From Anaeramoeba flamelloides (Eukaryota > Metamonada > Anaeramoebidae): a DNA stretch of 64,000 bases. The DNA lies in assembly GCA_027625915.1 (NCBI GenBank), contig JANTQA010000023.1, positions 14,942,001 to 15,006,000 on the forward strand, written 5' to 3'. Within the stretch, counting starts at the first letter, position 1, and each line of letters opens with the position of its first letter. The position numbers and the translations under genes were made by a program. The notes below the pieces were generated by a model, which ran no database searches, was not told where the DNA came from, and was given only the letters and a program-made list of their open reading frames with translations. Below, in pieces: positions 28,601-38,818 of the stretch.

Positions 28601-30027
28601 TCAAGTCTTCTCTGAAGGGATCGAGGAAGTGTTCTGGGTTTATTAAATTATATACAACGTGCGTAATAATTGGTATAAATATAATTCGCAATCCAAAAAT
28701 ATTTAAAATTGATTATAGCCAAATAAAGATTTTTTTACATAATCATGAAAAACAAAGCGTAAATATCAAAATTTTCAAAGAAAATAAAACAAATAACGTT
28801 GATGGCGAAAAAGATAAATATAGTAATAATGATAATGGTGATGAAAATGGTAACGGCAATGGTAAGAATCGAAATATAAAAGATTTTTTTTATATGAATT
28901 TCATTTCAACGAAATCCGCCAAGAAATTAATCGAATTGTTTGTTCAATTTAAGTCTAATTTAAATAAACCAAAAATAAAAGAGGATGATCAGAATAAAGT
29001 TGAATTTTTAATTGATATTGTCGACAATGAAAAAAAATTAGTTTTCCAAAAAATTAAGGTTGCAATAATTAATGATCTTTTCAATTTATTTATTTATAAT
29101 GAAAAAATTTCTTCAAAGCTCAAGAAAATTAAACTCCATCCTCATAAAACAAACCACTTGCTTGCTGAAATTGTTATAGACAATAAAGTTTTCTTTATTC
29201 AATTTCACAGTGTTAAGGATAAAGACACCCTTATTAATTTATTAAACAAATTCAAACCCAAAATTAAGGTCTCCAATAATAGCCAAAACAACGAAAACGA
29301 TACTAATAACGTGTATATTGATTATTTAAAGAAAGATAATAACTTTGAGATTTTATATGCAAACGAAAAAGGTATTCCTTATGAAGACGGGTTAATTCAG
29401 ATTAATAACCAAAAAATTGCTTTATTCAATGAAAAAAATAAAAAAATTAATACTTTTAAATTTAAAACAAACAAGGAAGAAGACGACGAAGATGATGAAG
29501 AGAATAAGAATGACAGTAATGATGATTTTATCGTTAGTGTTAATCATACTTTATCAAAATTAATTAGAATTGGTTTTAAAAACAATTACTATTATTTATT
29601 ATTCACTACTTCTTCTCAAAGAATTAAATTTATTAAATTATTTAAAACCGCAAAAAACAATGCCTTATTGAAGAAAGACAATGAATCTTCAGATGACGAT
29701 TATAAAGAAAAAGTTGAAAAAAAAGATCATAAACAAGAGAAAAGAGAAAAAGAAAAAAAAAAAGAAAAAGAAAAGAAAAAGAGTAAGGATAAAGAAATTT
29801 CAATAAATTCAAGTACAAATCCCAACCCCAGTTCTTCTGGACAATATTCTTCTCATTCTTCCGATGCAGACAGTACAACTAATTCAGACAATTCAGATAA
29901 TCGAGATAATTCAGATGATTCAGATGATTCAGACGATTCAGATTATTCAGATGATTCAGACGATTCAGATGATTCAGATGATTCAGTATCAGATTCTGGT
30001 TCTTCTAGTGATGACTCGTCTGATTAA
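25630..30027 (+). CDS. giant protein of about eight or nine tandem PH-like units
   Basis: A single uninterrupted frame of 1465 codons starts at ATG (context ACCAAATG) and ends in TAA. By eye it breaks into units of roughly 90-150 residues that share one pattern: several hydrophobic beta-like strands, a loop, then a closing helix with an aromatic residue. Closing helices include KRNLIYKTFCLF, TRDLIYNTWNLF, SNCFEFIRFF, IRQYFINSLKYF, AKKLIELFVQF, KDTLINLLNKF and QRIKFIKLFKTA. Approximate unit starts are residues 23, 135, 302, 616, 714, 834, 986, 1124 and 1239. This is the pleckstrin-homology layout (seven strands plus a C-terminal helix). Charged low-complexity inserts separate units, notably a Gln/Asp/Glu/Gly run near 545-580. 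The tail (~1385-1465) is Lys-rich and then Ser/Asp-rich, a good casein-kinase-2 style substrate. I know no named family with this arrangement. Binding to phosphoinositides or proteins at membranes is inference. Confidence 0.75.
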   Translation: MTKLLELDNKDQTKIETTDLLKINTLFSVSNCTFRVVIKTINGLHTTTGILSLNRNSLMVIIENQKVCLKFNSSQGKRSYLDILRLDKEKKTDLFLNLPKKKNLILVVENEEKRNLIYKTFCLFCSYPEKNVSSCIINGKILGIENEIKALALRSYQDEKVRFNLFFRSSKSKNYQNCNTEITTNTIKINSSDNTNNEKVEYLIPFDSLVFNSSNDLEIKLKMLKEEEEEKKEKEKENEIKLKFTTKNEKLLFYEILEIFKQNSNFKKSMALKNKSKDKNKTKDESELTKKNNTANTIKGANNMVLFHEFTLDGEPVLLQSMLNGIPTKLFTIFYSKIFKNLNQDEEEKMIKKQLEKYLKKDQTKFQVNIYEIKSNGRGNTKRFEGEFKLNSKTFQLTKNNDKPFIDLEYLPQQNLYLHPIYYYLLLIINSKTKIIINAESVKTRDLIYNTWNLFKTKALSKNKKIDFNNFKIINTCPRDTNAEQTEIEMVKASEFFSQKYYRILDSKFKYLPANDQNLRNTKNNKNGLNNKDESHDMGNKKNEKTKEQQQQQDEEDEEERDDDNDEEEKEEEEEEGGGYFEKLYYQNNTLSRFNNYNLNEINSIFLPVSRTKYTFGIIDSFGINRGDVYIELLNNYFSVQINSISNTPIIRNYSIFSKLITFDNSLKTGLFAIDENYSIMLNFNTIEQRIGFVLDLNLKRKRILSKQLKENKIFEAKLKNIDHEKKLNEKINIKIENDKFTIIFCNKRNDQVKKNKNENGNVNEKFNYIIVPFSKDTDIEILHKNNNEVLLDISKKKGLNLHLTLKNRSNCFEFIRFFTQSRRKCLIKNPKSYITNINSKIIHNNKFYGNCVVKFQKNKIQILRPIFRLETNTVNKKKKKQNKTTILKKNEEKKQYNSIVLNLFNHNMAFDSKNPNLVKIQFFNGDLIFFSFINLEIRQYFINSLKYFTKKTSKMLKQFKNVKKNIIVKNHPLNNIDDNFSMNQFSFYILKSSLKGSRKCSGFIKLYTTCVIIGINIIRNPKIFKIDYSQIKIFLHNHEKQSVNIKIFKENKTNNVDGEKDKYSNNDNGDENGNGNGKNRNIKDFFYMNFISTKSAKKLIELFVQFKSNLNKPKIKEDDQNKVEFLIDIVDNEKKLVFQKIKVAIINDLFNLFIYNEKISSKLKKIKLHPHKTNHLLAEIVIDNKVFFIQFHSVKDKDTLINLLNKFKPKIKVSNNSQNNENDTNNVYIDYLKKDNNFEILYANEKGIPYEDGLIQINNQKIALFNEKNKKINTFKFKTNKEEDDEDDEENKNDSNDDFIVSVNHTLSKLIRIGFKNNYYYLLFTTSSQRIKFIKLFKTAKNNALLKKDNESSDDDYKEKVEKKDHKQEKREKEKKKEKEKKKSKDKEISINSSTNPNPSSSGQYSSHSSDADSTTNSDNSDNRDNSDDSDDSDDSDYSDDSDDSDDSDDSVSDSGSSSDDSSD
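29885..29990 (+). repeat. 9-bp tandem repeat coding for Asp-Ser-Asp
   Basis: Units of GATTCAGAT and close variants are repeated about ten times at the 3' end of the PH-like gene. They give the acidic Asp-Asp-Ser tail. Confidence 0.85.
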
Positions 30028-30549
30028 ATTTATTTTTTTTATTTTTTATTTATTTTCAAAATTTTCAAGGACACACAATTATTTTAATTTCCAATATTTA
30101 GTTTTAAAGAAATTACTATAAATTCAGTACTAATAAAAACAAAATATAAAAATGATTTTTATTTTTGATCTCTTTTTTTTAAACTTTTATATTATTCATT
30201 TATTCAATTTAAAGATAATAAAACGAAAGAATATTATTTATTTATTCATTTGTTTAATAATTGGGGTAATAAAGCAAAAGGAGAAAATAATATAGAAAGG
30301 GAATAAGGAAAATTATAACAAAATATCAATTCAGATAAAAATAATACCAATGAAATAAAGAAAATTTTGAGATTAAGGACTGTTATTAGGTTTTTTTATT
30401 ATTATTTTGATAAGAAAATCTTATTATCGATAATGATCTAAAAAACAAAATCTTTGATTTTTAAACTTATTTTTATACATTCTCTTCAAGCTTTTTCAAA
30501 TATTTTATATCGCTATTTGAAATGATCAACATTTTCAATTGGTTTCCAA

Positions 30550-31720
30550 AAACATGAGGGATATTATTAAATTTACCACCCTTTACAATTTTTCTTCATA
30601 TCTATTTAACCCTTAGAAAGATTGTAGTACAGATTTGTTTGGATAATATGCACAGTTTAGATATGCGGGGTTTAACCACTGATTGTGAGGGGGTTGACTA
30701 ATTACAAGATATCTTTGTAATTCACATATTTTTTATCTGTGAAGATTTTATTTTGTCATGAATTGACTTAACACCTGTTCCACAGAGTTCTCCCCCAATC
30801 AAGGATTTCTATTTCATACATTATTAATCCCCCAACTTGGAAATTTAAGTCTCTTATTTATAGTTTCTTTATATATTTTTTTTTGATGTAATTAACTTTT
30901 CTTCTTAGAATCAGATATAACACATGATCAACTACAGTTTCCAATTTGAGAATACCCAAGGTGAGTACTTGTTTGTAACTTTGATTATTATTATTCTAAA
31001 TTGTAATCAATCTTAGAATCCATTCTTTTTTGGATCCATACCCATAGAAGAATAAAAATTTTTAATAATTATACTACTTGAGACATAATAACCATTTTAA
31101 ACTGCTGGATTCCTAGAACATATGAAACTATTGCATACGCTTATATAAACCAATAAATCTGTAAGAAAAAAAAATATTTTTGGCCTTTTATAGATTTTTT
31201 TTTGAGTTTTATGTTCTTTCTTAGTTATAAACCAAGATATTTAATGTTTTTTTAGTATTTTTTTGCTTTTTTGTTTTATCTTCATTTATAATTAATTCAT
31301 ATTTTTTGATTATTCAATAAATATTCACTTTAGGTTATTATAACAGTTCTATCAACCCCAACCGACCCCATGGTTAGGCTAAAGTCATTAACAAACATTG
31401 TTATATATATGGTGTTTGTTGTACATGTTGTATATAGACAAATAAAATTACAAATATTATTGAGGGTAAAGAACAATCTTTTATACTCCAATTATACCCC
31501 GTTACCATGCTATTGTTGAATTGATTAATTTTTTTGATATCCTTGATGAATGTTGGCTATTCCTTACCAACTGTTTATGTAGTAACAATAAAAAAATTAT
31601 TGTAGATCTATTGATACTTCCCAGGTTGTCAATTTTTTTTTTATTTATTAGAAGTATATATACCCTTAATATAAAAAGCACTATTTTTTTCTGATTAACA
31701 TTTTTCGAAATCAAACATTA
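30550..31720 (-). mobile_element. possible decayed retroelement fossil
   Basis: Composition here is closer to coding than in other gaps. Scattered peptide-like stretches on the minus strand have a polymerase/RNase H flavour. It is heavily broken and old. The family cannot be fixed; a DIRS-type element like the fragment at 50.8 kb is a guess. Confidence 0.2.
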
Positions 31721-32557
31721 TAACTTAATTCAATTAACCACCGGGATAAGTTTTTTTTGAATAAAAATAATCTCAACTTTTGAATATCAAAAATATTTTT
31801 TGAAATTACTGTGCACCTTTGTATTTTTTTTTGAAAAATTGGGGTTGACAAAATTTAGAAATCAAAGAATCAGTTAATATATTAAATTAGAATGCTTTTC
31901 CTGAGAGTTTATCTTTTTTTAGTTTGTATTTTTTTTAAAATTTTACTATTTAAAAATAAAAAAAAACATTTGAAGACCAAATTAGTCCCTTTTGTGAAAA
32001 AAAAATTCCAATAATTTAGAATTTGTTTTAGTAAATGAGTTAAAACAAGATATTGTATATAGAAATATACATAATTTCAACTGTGAATTCAATGATTTTG
32101 GCAAAAAATGTTATCAAGAAAAAGTTCACTGGAAACTTTATTCCTTTTTAATATTTCATTAAGTTTTTTTAATTGTATTAAAGAAAAGTATTTGATCAGT
32201 TTTTCATTTTTAGTGTTTTTGGAGTCGTAGGGACATATAAAGTTTTTTTACTTTTATTAATTTCACAAATTTCTTACCAAACCCAAATTGAAAGAGTTCT
32301 ATTTGGTTTAAAAAATTCCCTTATTTTTAGAAATAAATTTTAGGGAAATTCACACCCATATATTGTTAATTTGCATTTGTCCCTAATTTAAAGTTATCCT
32401 ATTTCATAACCATTTTTTAGGTATTATCAGCAAATTTATATCTTTAATTAAAATTTAAATTATTTCCGCTATGGACTTTCATCAATTTTGTATAAATAAT
32501 TGGTGTATAATTTGTAAAATCGAGTAATTGTCTTGATATTTGCTCATTTTTTATTTA

Positions 32558-32640
32558 CTCTCAGTTCCATTTTAAAGACCCAAACTTTTAAAGAAATTTA
32601 ATTTAAAGAAAAACCTTAAAATGAATAAAAAAAATAAACT
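32558..32640. mobile_element. mariner-like MITE, partial copy A7
   Basis: CTCAGTTCCATTTTAAAGAC followed by CCAAACTTTTAAAGAAATTT matches the left arm of the other copies; the right arm is not found. This is one end of a decayed insertion. Confidence 0.5.
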
Positions 32641-33692
32641 CAAAAAATATTTGAAAATGAGAACTTTTATTACAGTTTTACAACTACGATGGTGAAAAAA
32701 TACTGGGCATGAAAAAAATAGAAGAAAAATTTTGTTAATGGCGAATATTAGAGAAATTGAAGTCTAATTTCTTTTATTTTAAATCAAATCCTTTTGATAA
32801 ATAATAGATCTTTTTATGAACCAAGTAATAAACCTTCTTAAAGTTAATTAAAGTAAGGCGTCTATATAATAATCAATTATTTGTCTGATACCATTAGTAG
32901 ATCTCCTTTTTTTGAAAAATAAATCGAGTTTTTAAGAGGTATGCTTGACTTTGGAAAATAATATTTTTTAATTTTGTTCTTTGCTTGATTGAAAAGTGTT
33001 TTGAAGAAGAGAAATTTCAATTAATCAACATTCTAAAAAGTTGGTGAGTAATAATTTAATAAAAGTTTGATTTTTAAAATAAGGATTTGATTTTAAAATA
33101 AATGTAATTAAAAAACAATTTACTTAATATTCCTAATTAAAAATCTTGTAAGAGATTTTCTTCAGGTCTGGTATTTTTCTCACTTCGAAACAACAGATTG
33201 TAAATTTTCAATAACATTTGACAATTTTTTTACTTGGTGGATAGATGAAATGTAGAAACATTTATTTGTCCAACTCATAATAACAAATCCTAAAATTGAA
33301 ATTCAGATAAATTTTATGAATGATTGTTTAAAACTCGAAAAACTTTTTAAAAAGGTGAATTAATTGTATTAAAAATCAATAACAAATATCAATTTCTTTA
33401 CAAATAAACAATTCACCCCCCCCAAGCTGACAAAGGGTATATTAGCCAAGTCCAATTCAAACCGTAGTTCTTGTAAATCTTTTAACCTGAGAAAAAACCA
33501 AATCATCAAACGTAAATTAAAATTAACTTGATAAGAATTTTTAAATTCCTTATTTCCAGTTACTTTCTACAATTTAAGATAATAATTTAATAAAACAAGA
33601 GTTTTATCTGAACAACCTAACAAGCCTGATTGACAAATTCAGAGTAAAGTATAAATCATTTTTTTAAAAACTTTTGTTTTCAAAGATTGAAA

Positions 33693-36600
33693 ATGTCTGG
33701 TTCGTTATTAGAACAAACAAGATCTCTTCAAGAAGAAATTGAAAAAGTCAGTTCCAAATCCTCAAGTTTATATGGAGAAGATTATCCTTCTTTTGAAGAA
33801 ACTGTCATGAAACAACATAGGATTGCAAGAATGATAAAAAACGCACAAGAATCTTCTAAAAAATTATCAAGCATTTACAAAGACAAAGACAAGTAACCTT
33901 CTTTTTCTTTTTTTTTTTATTATTTTTTGTTTTGCTTTTTTTAAAACCAATCCTTTCAAAAGAGGAGAGCAGTTAACAAGTATTTTAAATTTAAAAATAT
34001 TTCTCATGAAAATTGAAACAATTACAACGATCTTAAAAATAAAGAACAAAAAATAAAACAAAATTGTCTGCATAATTTTTTGTAACAAGAAAACTTCCCT
34101 TTGTTCTCTCTACAAAACTCACAAATTCTTTTTATAGAATTAAAGTTCGTTCTACTGAATTCAAAATCTCAATTGTTTGATTTACATGCTTAAATGCATT
34201 TTAACACAAGTTTTTTTTTTTTGCTTCCTGTTGTTTTCAAAAAGCGTATTTGTAAAAGTTATATAAGTTTGACTTCAAACTGTTTAACTCACCCATTTGA
34301 AGAAATTTGGATAACACTTTCGAAAACTTTTTAGAACACACTTTTTGAAAACGGCTTTATTAAATTGATTTTGTTTTTAACACACTTCCTTTTTATTATT
34401 TATTCACAAAACCCCTTCAAAAAAAAACAAGTTTTTTTATTACTTACTGTGCCTTTTTGTCAAAAGTAATTTTTGTTTTACAAATTTGTTTTTTAATTCA
34501 TAGATCCAATCAGTCTTTATTGAAAAAAAAATCTAATTACTCATTTTATGTAGAGTTTTTTTTAAAATAACTGAACAAAAAGATTTTCAAAAGGATCTCT
34601 AATTCATTTGACAAAACTAAAATAGATCTCTTTTATAAGCTGTATTACGAACTTTTTTAACGCTACTTTCTTAAAATTAGTTCTCTTTCCGATTTTTTAT
34701 TTTTCAAATCAAAAAAAATTAACATGCAGAAATCTGAAATTTGCTGTCTATTTTAAATTGAAATTACAAAAAAGAAAAGTTTTACGCATTAAGATACCTT
34801 ATTATTGATCCAACGAAATAAACCCAAAATTGGACATTCAAAAAAATAAAATAAACAATAAGGAAACACCTCAATACATTTTCCATCCTCAGAAACAATT
34901 CACTCTCCTCAAACAAATGATACCACTCTAAAATTATTAAACATTTTTAAGAAAATATTCTCCTTTTGGACTTACAGTTTTTTTACTGTAACAATCAAAT
35001 TGTCCGAATTAAAATTTAATCCCAAGAGTTCAATAAGAAGAGCCTAATAAAATCTCTTCAAAATACCATTTCATGTGAATTTTGTAAAGATCTTGGTGTT
35101 TGTGTGACTAACAATTAGTAAAATATTTGTTAACCTGAAATAAAAATTTTCATTTATTAATTGGAAAATAAAAGTGCATCTGTTTTAAAAAATTGAGGAA
35201 TTTTTGAAAACTTTTTTCAAGTTTTCGATTTTAAAAAGTGAAGATTTTTTCAGAATTAAAACTTTTTGAAAGTTTTCTGTTTTAATAAAATGAAAACTTT
35301 TTCAGAATTAAAACTTTTTGAAATTTTTATATTTTAAAAAAGTGAGTACTAATCAACCTTTAAATGTGAGGTAGAGGCTGGTGTGGGAAGAAAAGCCCCC
35401 TTTTTAAAAAAGATACCTCACTTTATTAAAATAGAAAACGATAAAAAAGTTTTGAATCGAACAAAAGCAAAAAAAAATTTTTCACTTTTTTAAAATAACT
35501 TTCTTGTTAAAAAGCAGACTTTTCTGGAAAAATACCTATTCTTAAAAAAAAAAAAATAATAAAATAAAGAAATAATAAGTAAAAAAAGTTCTTAAAAGCT
35601 TTATTGTGGGTTTTCTTCCCTTTATTGAAAATTTTACAAGATATCTTGAAAGAACCGAAAAAGGTTTGCCTTTGATTATTTAATAATGTATGAACAAAAC
35701 TCTGAATTCAACTTAAATTTGTTAAGGTAGCTTATTATTTAAAGAGCGATCTTAAATTACATTTAAAAACATTTTTTTCAGAATTACCCATTCAAAAAAA
35801 TCTTGAAAAGTTAATCACAAAAAGAAAGAAAAATAACGTATTTATTTTAAAAAAATTTTACACAGAATAAGTATTAAATTAAGAAATAAAAAGGAAATAT
35901 AGAATAGAATGATGGGCACTGAGATTTTCCAATTAAAAACAAATTTATTTTTATTTTCCAGAATTATTGAACAATGATTGAAATCCAAAAATCAAGAAAT
36001 AAAGAAATCCCTTAAAAATTGAAAAATATTCTGATTAAGAATATCTCTTTATTTTGAAACTTGAAACAAAATTAAAATATTATAATTCAAAAACCATAGT
36101 ATAAGTAAAGAAATAATAATAGACATATTTTTAATTCTTAATACTCATTCTAAACAATTACAAACATTTATTCTAATAAATAACTAATTTATTGATTTTA
36201 GCATTAAATATATATATATATAAATAGTTGCGATAATTACTTATTAAACAACAAATGTTTAAGATTAAAACTCAAAATTTGTTTTAAAAGCACTCTTTTC
36301 TTTTCAGATCATTTAACAAAAATATTTAAGAATTCGAAAATAAAAAAAATATTCACAAAAACCCATCATAAAATTTAGGAATTTTTTATTACTATTGAAG
36401 AAGTGTAAGTTGCACTCTAGATTCCCTTTTACTTAAATTCCTAAATTTTTGGGCCAGTCTTTTCGCATGAATAACCATGAAATCTATGATTTTATGCTAA
36501 AAATTTCTTAAAGGAAATTTGAGTATAAGGACAACTAGAGTATAATTTACACTTCTTTCTTAATAATAACAAACAACTTTTTTTTTATAATATTCATATT

Positions 36601-38818
36601 AAAATTTAAAAGCCTATAAACATATTTTATTACTTTGTGAATCAACAAAAAAATCAAAATAAATAAAAACATTACAATTTTTTTTTCATACTATACTTTT
36701 CATTAATGTACGATCGAAAAGGGTGAAGAAAAAAAATTTGAAAACCATTAAAATTATTTTTAAAAAATAAATTTGAAACAAGAAATAAATATCAAAAGCT
36801 TATAGTAAAATCATTAAATTTTGGCAACTTTACTTTCAATTGTAAAGATTTTATTGCAATCTTGAAAACTATTGCTTTTGAAAAAAACTTTATCATTCAA
36901 TTTTTTTATATAATTAGTAAATTATTTTCTGACTTTAAAATAGATAATTTTTAGGAATTAGAGCAAATAAGAGGAATTAAAAACCCCTCCTTTTAACAAA
37001 ATAAAAAAAAAAAAAAAAAAGATGATTTTTCGGAGAATTAAATAAATATCTTTAAAATAATTTTTTTTATTAATTTTTAATTTTCATAATTTATCAAATA
37101 GGATAAGGAAAATGGAATTAGAAACGATGTCTGGCGAAAATGTTTTTAATGTTTTTTATGAAAAGCTTGTGGATATAAAAAATTTCCATCGTATCACCAG
37201 CGAAGAAGAACAAAAAAAAATGTTTACCAATTTATTAAATCAGAAAGGATATGAAAAAGTAAAAAAAGAAATGGAGCAAAAAAAAGAAGAAGAAGAAGAG
37301 CAGAAAGAAGTTGAACAAGATCTTAAAGTTGCTAAATTATTTTCTGGTCCTGAAACCTTTGGACAATTTATTGATTTATATTCCTTTTATAATGCTTTTA
37401 TTAATTTGAATTTATTAAAATTAGAAATTCAAAAAATTGACAATCCTATTGACATTAGCCAAAGGAAAAGAAAAACGATTCAAAGCAATGAGACAGAAAA
37501 CGAAAAAGAAAAGGAAAAGGAAAAGGAAAAGGAACAACAAGAAGAACAACAGGTGATGGAAAAGGAAAATGAGAATGAAAATAAAAAGGAAAACGAAAAT
37601 GAGATCCAAATGAAAAAAGAAAATGAAAATGAAAATTCAAATGAGATAAAAGAAGAAAATAATGAAGATCAAGTAAAAAAAGAAAATGATAAGGAAAAAG
37701 AAGAAGATAACAAAGAGGAAGAAAACAAAAAAGAAAAAACAAATAATAAAAAAAAAAATAATAATAATAAAAAAAAGCCAATTAATCAAAAAGCTAATGA
37801 AATGCCATCAAATAAATTATTGGATTATTTATCATATTTAAAAATATTTCAACAATTTGAAGGATTCCAAAAAAGATTTCAAAACAAATTATATCCAAAA
37901 TACTTGGCAAATTTATATAATTATTTAATTAATTTTATTGAACGATCAAGGCCGCTTTTTAACGTTGCCAAACTCAAGCAAGTGATTGAAACAGAATTTA
38001 ACAAGGATCTTACACACCATAAATTAGATGATCTCTTTCGTGATCAAGAAGAAACCATTTTATATCAAAACCCTCTTTATTGTAAATATTGCAAAAAACT
38101 ATTCACAAACAAAAACGTGTTTAAATACCACGATAAGGGGAAAAGGCATTTAATTGGTGTAAAAAATTGGGAGTCCTATATGCATAAAGAATATGAAAGT
38201 AGAAAGGAAATCTTGAAGTTGGAATATTATATCAAAAAAGTTTGTATTGTTCTTGCCAAAACATTACAAAAGTCAATTGGAAATATACAAAGAAAACAAA
38301 CCCTAACCTATTATGAAATAACCAGAGAATTAAGGAATTTAAAAAAAATTGAATCCAAAGAATATTTACTGCAATTACGAAACGAAAAAAACGAGAAAAA
38401 TGACAAAAAAGAAGAATTTGATGATGAAGATGATGAGGCGATTAAAAACCCCAAAAACGTGCCGCTTGATTACGATAATAGACCGATACAATACTGGATG
38501 TATAAATTGCATGGCTTATCAGTCACATATAAATGCGAAATTTGTGGCGGCGCATCCTACCGCGGTAGAAAGGCCTTTCAAGATCATTTCCAAAAATGGA
38601 AACATTCCTATGGAATGAAATGCCTTGGGATCCCAAACACAGAGCACTTCCATGAAATTACTTCAATCGACGAGGCAAAAAATTTATATGAAAAGTTAAA
38701 AAACAAAATTAATCATCAAAAATTCAGCCCAGATGAAAACGAAGAATTTGAAGATTCATCAGGAACAATTCTTCCAAAAAAAACTTATGAACTAATGAAA
38801 AAACAACAATTATTATAA
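33693..38818 (+). CDS. SF3A3: splicing factor 3A subunit 3 (SF3a60 / Prp9)
   Basis: Exon 1 (33693-33892) and exon 2 (37102-38818) join in phase (GACAA|GTAACC ... ATAG|GATAAGG), giving about 638 residues. The join rebuilds the conserved block YKDKDKIRKMELETMSG, matching human YDDKDGLRKEELNAISG. Exon 1 carries the N-terminal LLEQTRSLQEE helix that human SF3A3 has near residues 5-15. The first zinc finger (C-x2-C-x12-H-x5-H) is at ~393. The C-terminal matrin-type finger (CEICGGASYRGRKAFQ...H) at ~544 leads into MKCLGIPNTEHFHEIT and the terminal EDSSG...KKTYELM, all strongly conserved. A Lys/Glu/Asn-rich linker of about 170 residues (~127-296) makes it longer than human (501). SF3a is part of the U2 snRNP and helps it bind the branch site. 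The internal ATG at 37112 is not the true start. Confidence 0.95.
35222..35440. repeat. 52-bp tandem repeat folded into a larger inverted repeat
   Basis: About 2.4 units of ~52 bp (core TTTCAGAATTAAAACTTTTT) run from 35222 to 35345. The segment GTTTTCTGTTTTAATAAAAT at 35272 is then mirrored by TTTATTAAAATAGAAAAC at 35422. Between them lies an oddly GC-rich loop at 35365-35400, itself bracketed by GAGGTA and TACCTC. Confidence 0.6.
36390..36564. mobile_element. inverted-repeat element, family C
   Basis: Left arm GAAGAAGTGTAAGTTGCACT and a right arm ending AATTTACACTTCTTT are reverse complements over roughly 45-50 bp, around a short centre. A second, single-arm copy lies at 49398-49487. Non-coding MITE-like hairpin inside the SF3A3 intron. 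Confidence 0.7.

Larger units (their letters stand above)
30028..33692. other. intergenic region with possible element remnants
   Basis: About 3.7 kb before SF3A3. The part from 30600 to 31700 is visibly less A/T-pure than other gaps (for example 30655-30700 and 31355-31380). It may hold a decayed retroelement (separate entry). One half of a mariner-like MITE lies at 32558-32640. A TATAAAT at 33650-33656 sits 37 bp before the SF3A3 start. Confidence 0.5.
33893..37101 (+). other. 3209-nt intron of SF3A3
   Basis: The donor GTAACC and acceptor AAATAG are fixed by phase and by alignment of the joined protein to SF3A3. The intron contains a tandem/inverted repeat at 35222-35440 and a hairpin element at 36390-36564. 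No other gene is seen. Confidence 0.9.
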
